Assembly: GCA_963764365.1 (NCBI GenBank)
Contig: CAVXSI010000002.1
Coordinates: 310,001 to 374,000 of the forward strand
Direction of reading: 5' to 3'
DNA: 64,000 nt
Source: VRUE01 sp963764365
GTDB lineage: Bacteria > Actinomycetota > Thermoleophilia > Solirubrobacterales > 70-9
The notes beneath the pieces are model-generated. The model saw only the letters and a program-made list of their open reading frames with translations, had not been told where the DNA came from and did not search any database. This document shows, piece by piece, positions 62,228 through 64,000 of the stretch; the first letter of the stretch is position 1, and each line of letters starts with the position of its first letter. Both the position numbers and the translations under genes were made by a program.

Positions 62228-64000
62228 TCAGGGCTCGATCCGGGTGACCGTGCCGTCGCCGTTGTTCGCCACCCAGACCGCTTCGCCGCCGAGCGCGACC
62301 GCGCCCGGCTCGGGGCCAACCGAGATCGGGCCGCCCTGCGGCTCGCCGCTCTCGATCCCGATCCTCGTCACCGTGCCGTCCTCGTTGTTCGCCACCCAGA
62401 CGGTGTCGGTGCCGGCGTCGATCCCGCCGGGCCGCTCGCCGACCGCGATCGGCTCGCCGAGCAGCGAGCGGGTCGCCGGGTCGACCCGGGTCACGGTGTC
62501 GGAGCGGCTGTTCGCCACCCAGACGAGGCCGCCTGCCACCGTCAGCCCGGCCGGGCCGCGACCGACCGGGATCGGCGGGCCGGCGACGGCGCTGCCGAGG
62601 TCGACGCGGCGGACCACGCCGGTCGAGGCGCTGCTGACCCAGAGGCCGCCGGCACCGGCGGCCAGCCGCAGCGGCGCCGGGTGGGGGGCGATGCCGCGCT
62701 TGAAGACCGCCCCTCCCGGGTTGACCGCGGTGATCCCCGCGCCGTCGTCGTCGGCGACCCAGATGCGGCCGCCGGCGGCAGCGATCGCGCCGGGGCGGCC
62801 GCCGACGTCGATCCGCGCGACGACCCGCTCGCTCGCCGGGTCGACGCGGAGGAGCCGGCCGCTGCGCGGCCTCGTCACCCAGACCGAGCCGGCGCCCACG
62901 GCCACGCCGGAGACGCCCTTGCCGAGCCGCAGCGGCGCGCCGGCCGGCTTGCGCGTCGCCGGATCGATCCGCGAGAGGGTCCCGTCGGGGGCGCTGGTCG
63001 CCCAGACCGCGCCCTCGCCGACGGCGAGGTGCAGCGGCCCGCGACCGACCGCGATCGGCGCCGAAACCGAGACGCCACCCCCGCCGAGCAGGAGGATCGC
63101 TACGGCCGCGGCGAGCAGGGCGAGCAGGGCGGCCGGGACGATCAGCCAGAGCCGCGGCAGGGCGGCGAGGCGGCGAAACAGGCCACCGCCCTCGCCTTCG
63201 CCAAGCCGGACCGTCGGCCGCTCGGGCGACTCCGTCAGCACCCTGGTCGACGCCGGGGTCGCCCCCTGCACCTGGCGTGCCGCCTCGATCATCGCGCCGG
63301 CGCTGCGGTAGCGCTCGGCGGGGTCCTTGGCGACGGCGCGCTCGACGACGGCGTCGAGGCCGCGCGGCATCTCGGGCTCGGCGTCGCCGGCGCGGCGCGC
63401 GAAGGGGGCGATCCCGGTCACCGCCTCGTAGAGGACGCAGCCGAGCGAGTAGACGTCGGCCGCGGGGCCGACCTCGCGGCCCCGCCACTGCTCCGGCGAC
63501 ATGTACTCGGCCGTGCCGGCGATCGAGACGCCGCTGAGCACGCCGCTGTCGCCGAGCGCCTTGGCGAGGCCGAAATCGGTGAGGTAGGCGCGGTCGCCTT
63601 CGAGCAGGACGTTGTGCGGCTTGACGTCGCGGTGGACGATGCCGGCGGCGTGGGCGGCGTCGAGCGCCTCGGCCACCTGGCCGAGCAGGGCGACCGCTTC
63701 GGCCGGCGGCAGCGGGCCACGGGCCGCGATCCGCTGCTTCAGATCGCCACCCTCGACCAGCCGCATCGCGACGATCAGCTCGCCGTCCTCCTCGCGGGCG
63801 TCGTAGACCGGCACCACCCCGGGGTGCTCGAGCCGGGCGGCGAGCCGCGACTCGCGCAGGAACCGTTCGCGGAAGCCGGAGTCGCCGGCCAGGTGGGGGG
63901 CGATCACCTTCAGCGCGACCGGCCGCTCCAGCGCCAGCTGCGTGGCCCGGTAGACGACCCCCATCCCGCCGCGCGCGATCAGCTCGTCCAGCCGGTAGCC
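62228..64000 (-). CDS. Ser/Thr protein kinase with extracellular beta-propeller, 5' end outside window
   Basis: 591 residues visible, starting mid Gly-loop (ELIARGGMGVVYRAT). Kinase motifs: VALKVIAPH (Lys), GIVHRDVKPHNVLL (catalytic loop), TDFGLAKA (DFG), GTAEYMSPEQWRGRE (APE). After a juxtamembrane linker, one helix (LWLIVPAALLALLAAAVAIL) leads to an extracytoplasmic propeller with about eight repeats of the type VWVANNEDGTVTRI, as in YncE or virginiamycin B lyase. PknB-like layout with a propeller sensor in place of PASTA domains. The gene begins beyond the window end. Confidence 0.92.
   Translation of the reverse strand, partial: GYRLDELIARGGMGVVYRATQLALERPVALKVIAPHLAGDSGFRERFLRESRLAARLEHPGVVPVYDAREEDGELIVAMRLVEGGDLKQRIAARGPLPPAEAVALLGQVAEALDAAHAAGIVHRDVKPHNVLLEGDRAYLTDFGLAKALGDSGVLSGVSIAGTAEYMSPEQWRGREVGPAADVYSLGCVLYEAVTGIAPFARRAGDAEPEMPRGLDAVVERAVAKDPAERYRSAGAMIEAARQVQGATPASTRVLTESPERPTVRLGEGEGGGLFRRLAALPRLWLIVPAALLALLAAAVAILLLGGGGVSVSAPIAVGRGPLHLAVGEGAVWATSAPDGTLSRIDPATRKPAGAPLRLGKGVSGVAVGAGSVWVTRPRSGRLLRVDPASERVVARIDVGGRPGAIAAAGGRIWVADDDGAGITAVNPGGAVFKRGIAPHPAPLRLAAGAGGLWVSSASTGVVRRVDLGSAVAGPPIPVGRGPAGLTVAGGLVWVANSRSDTVTRVDPATRSLLGEPIAVGERPGGIDAGTDTVWVANNEDGTVTRIGIESGEPQGGPISVGPEPGAVALGGEAVWVANNGDGTVTRIEP

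Overview
The window is very GC-rich, densely coded DNA that reads like a high-GC actinobacterium. The gene set, the many leaderless starts and the overall style suggest the Thermoleophilia/Solirubrobacterales side of the phylum, but this is inference: there is no rRNA or ribosomal protein gene here to place it. Most of the window is ordinary chromosome.

Layout. 1-9 kb: amidohydrolase end, ArsP-like permease, MarR-MFS pair, acetyl-CoA synthetase (acsA), a metallo-beta-lactamase/rhodanese protein and a coiled-coil NlpC/P60 hydrolase. 9-17.7 kb: SHOCT membrane protein, SpoU methyltransferase, flavoprotein, LolA-like protein, ABC exporter, phosphodiester glycosidase and uppP. 17.8-21.6 kb: an AcuC-like deacetylase divergent from a GNAT/acyl-CoA-synthetase protein acetyltransferase; with acsA they suggest a reversible-acetylation circuit for acetate activation. 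21.7-28.9 kb: secreted protein, DUF559 gene bracketed by palindromes, class A PBP, hydrolase, glyoxalase, and a glnK-amt pair with unusual key residues. 29-37.5 kb: ABC exporter with cupredoxin-like protein, 5'-3' exonuclease, Baeyer-Villiger-type monooxygenase, NHL-repeat protein, SDR and desaturase. 37.5-40.3 kb: accessory patch with a PIN remnant, sulfurtransferase, a displaced tRNA-Ser piece, a nucleotidyltransferase toxin-like pair, broken DUF4160, DUF2442 and intact tRNA-Ser(CGA). 40.3-49.5 kb: PilZ-containing glycan synthase, DoxX-Rieske fusion, tRNA-Ser(GGA), tadA, subtilase, UspA, MBL hydrolase and a large membrane protein. 49.5-52 kb: a desaturase/cyclopropane synthase pair enclosed by inverted repeats. 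52-54.8 kb: a compact five-gene operon (deoxyribosyltransferase-like protein, two DUF488 proteins, a probable dual-OB protein, a HAD phosphatase), the best candidate for an undescribed system. 54.9-64 kb: cydB, cydA, pgi, tal and tkt in one orientation, then the 3' part of a Ser/Thr kinase with a beta-propeller sensor. The cyd/pgi stretch carries about seven frame breaks, which I read as probable assembly error.

Repeats are the most distinctive feature. A 50-bp palindrome (GACGTGCCG ... CGGCACGTC with a CCCCTATATGGG-like centre) occurs seven times; six copies are between genes and one lies inside an intact reading frame. An eighth element shares the centre but has different arms. A second, 34-bp palindrome occurs three times, and a 54-bp unit is tandemly repeated after the cyclopropane synthase gene. 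Many genes have a TANNNT box 6-11 bases ahead of the start codon, indicating widespread leaderless transcription; I used this to choose several starts.
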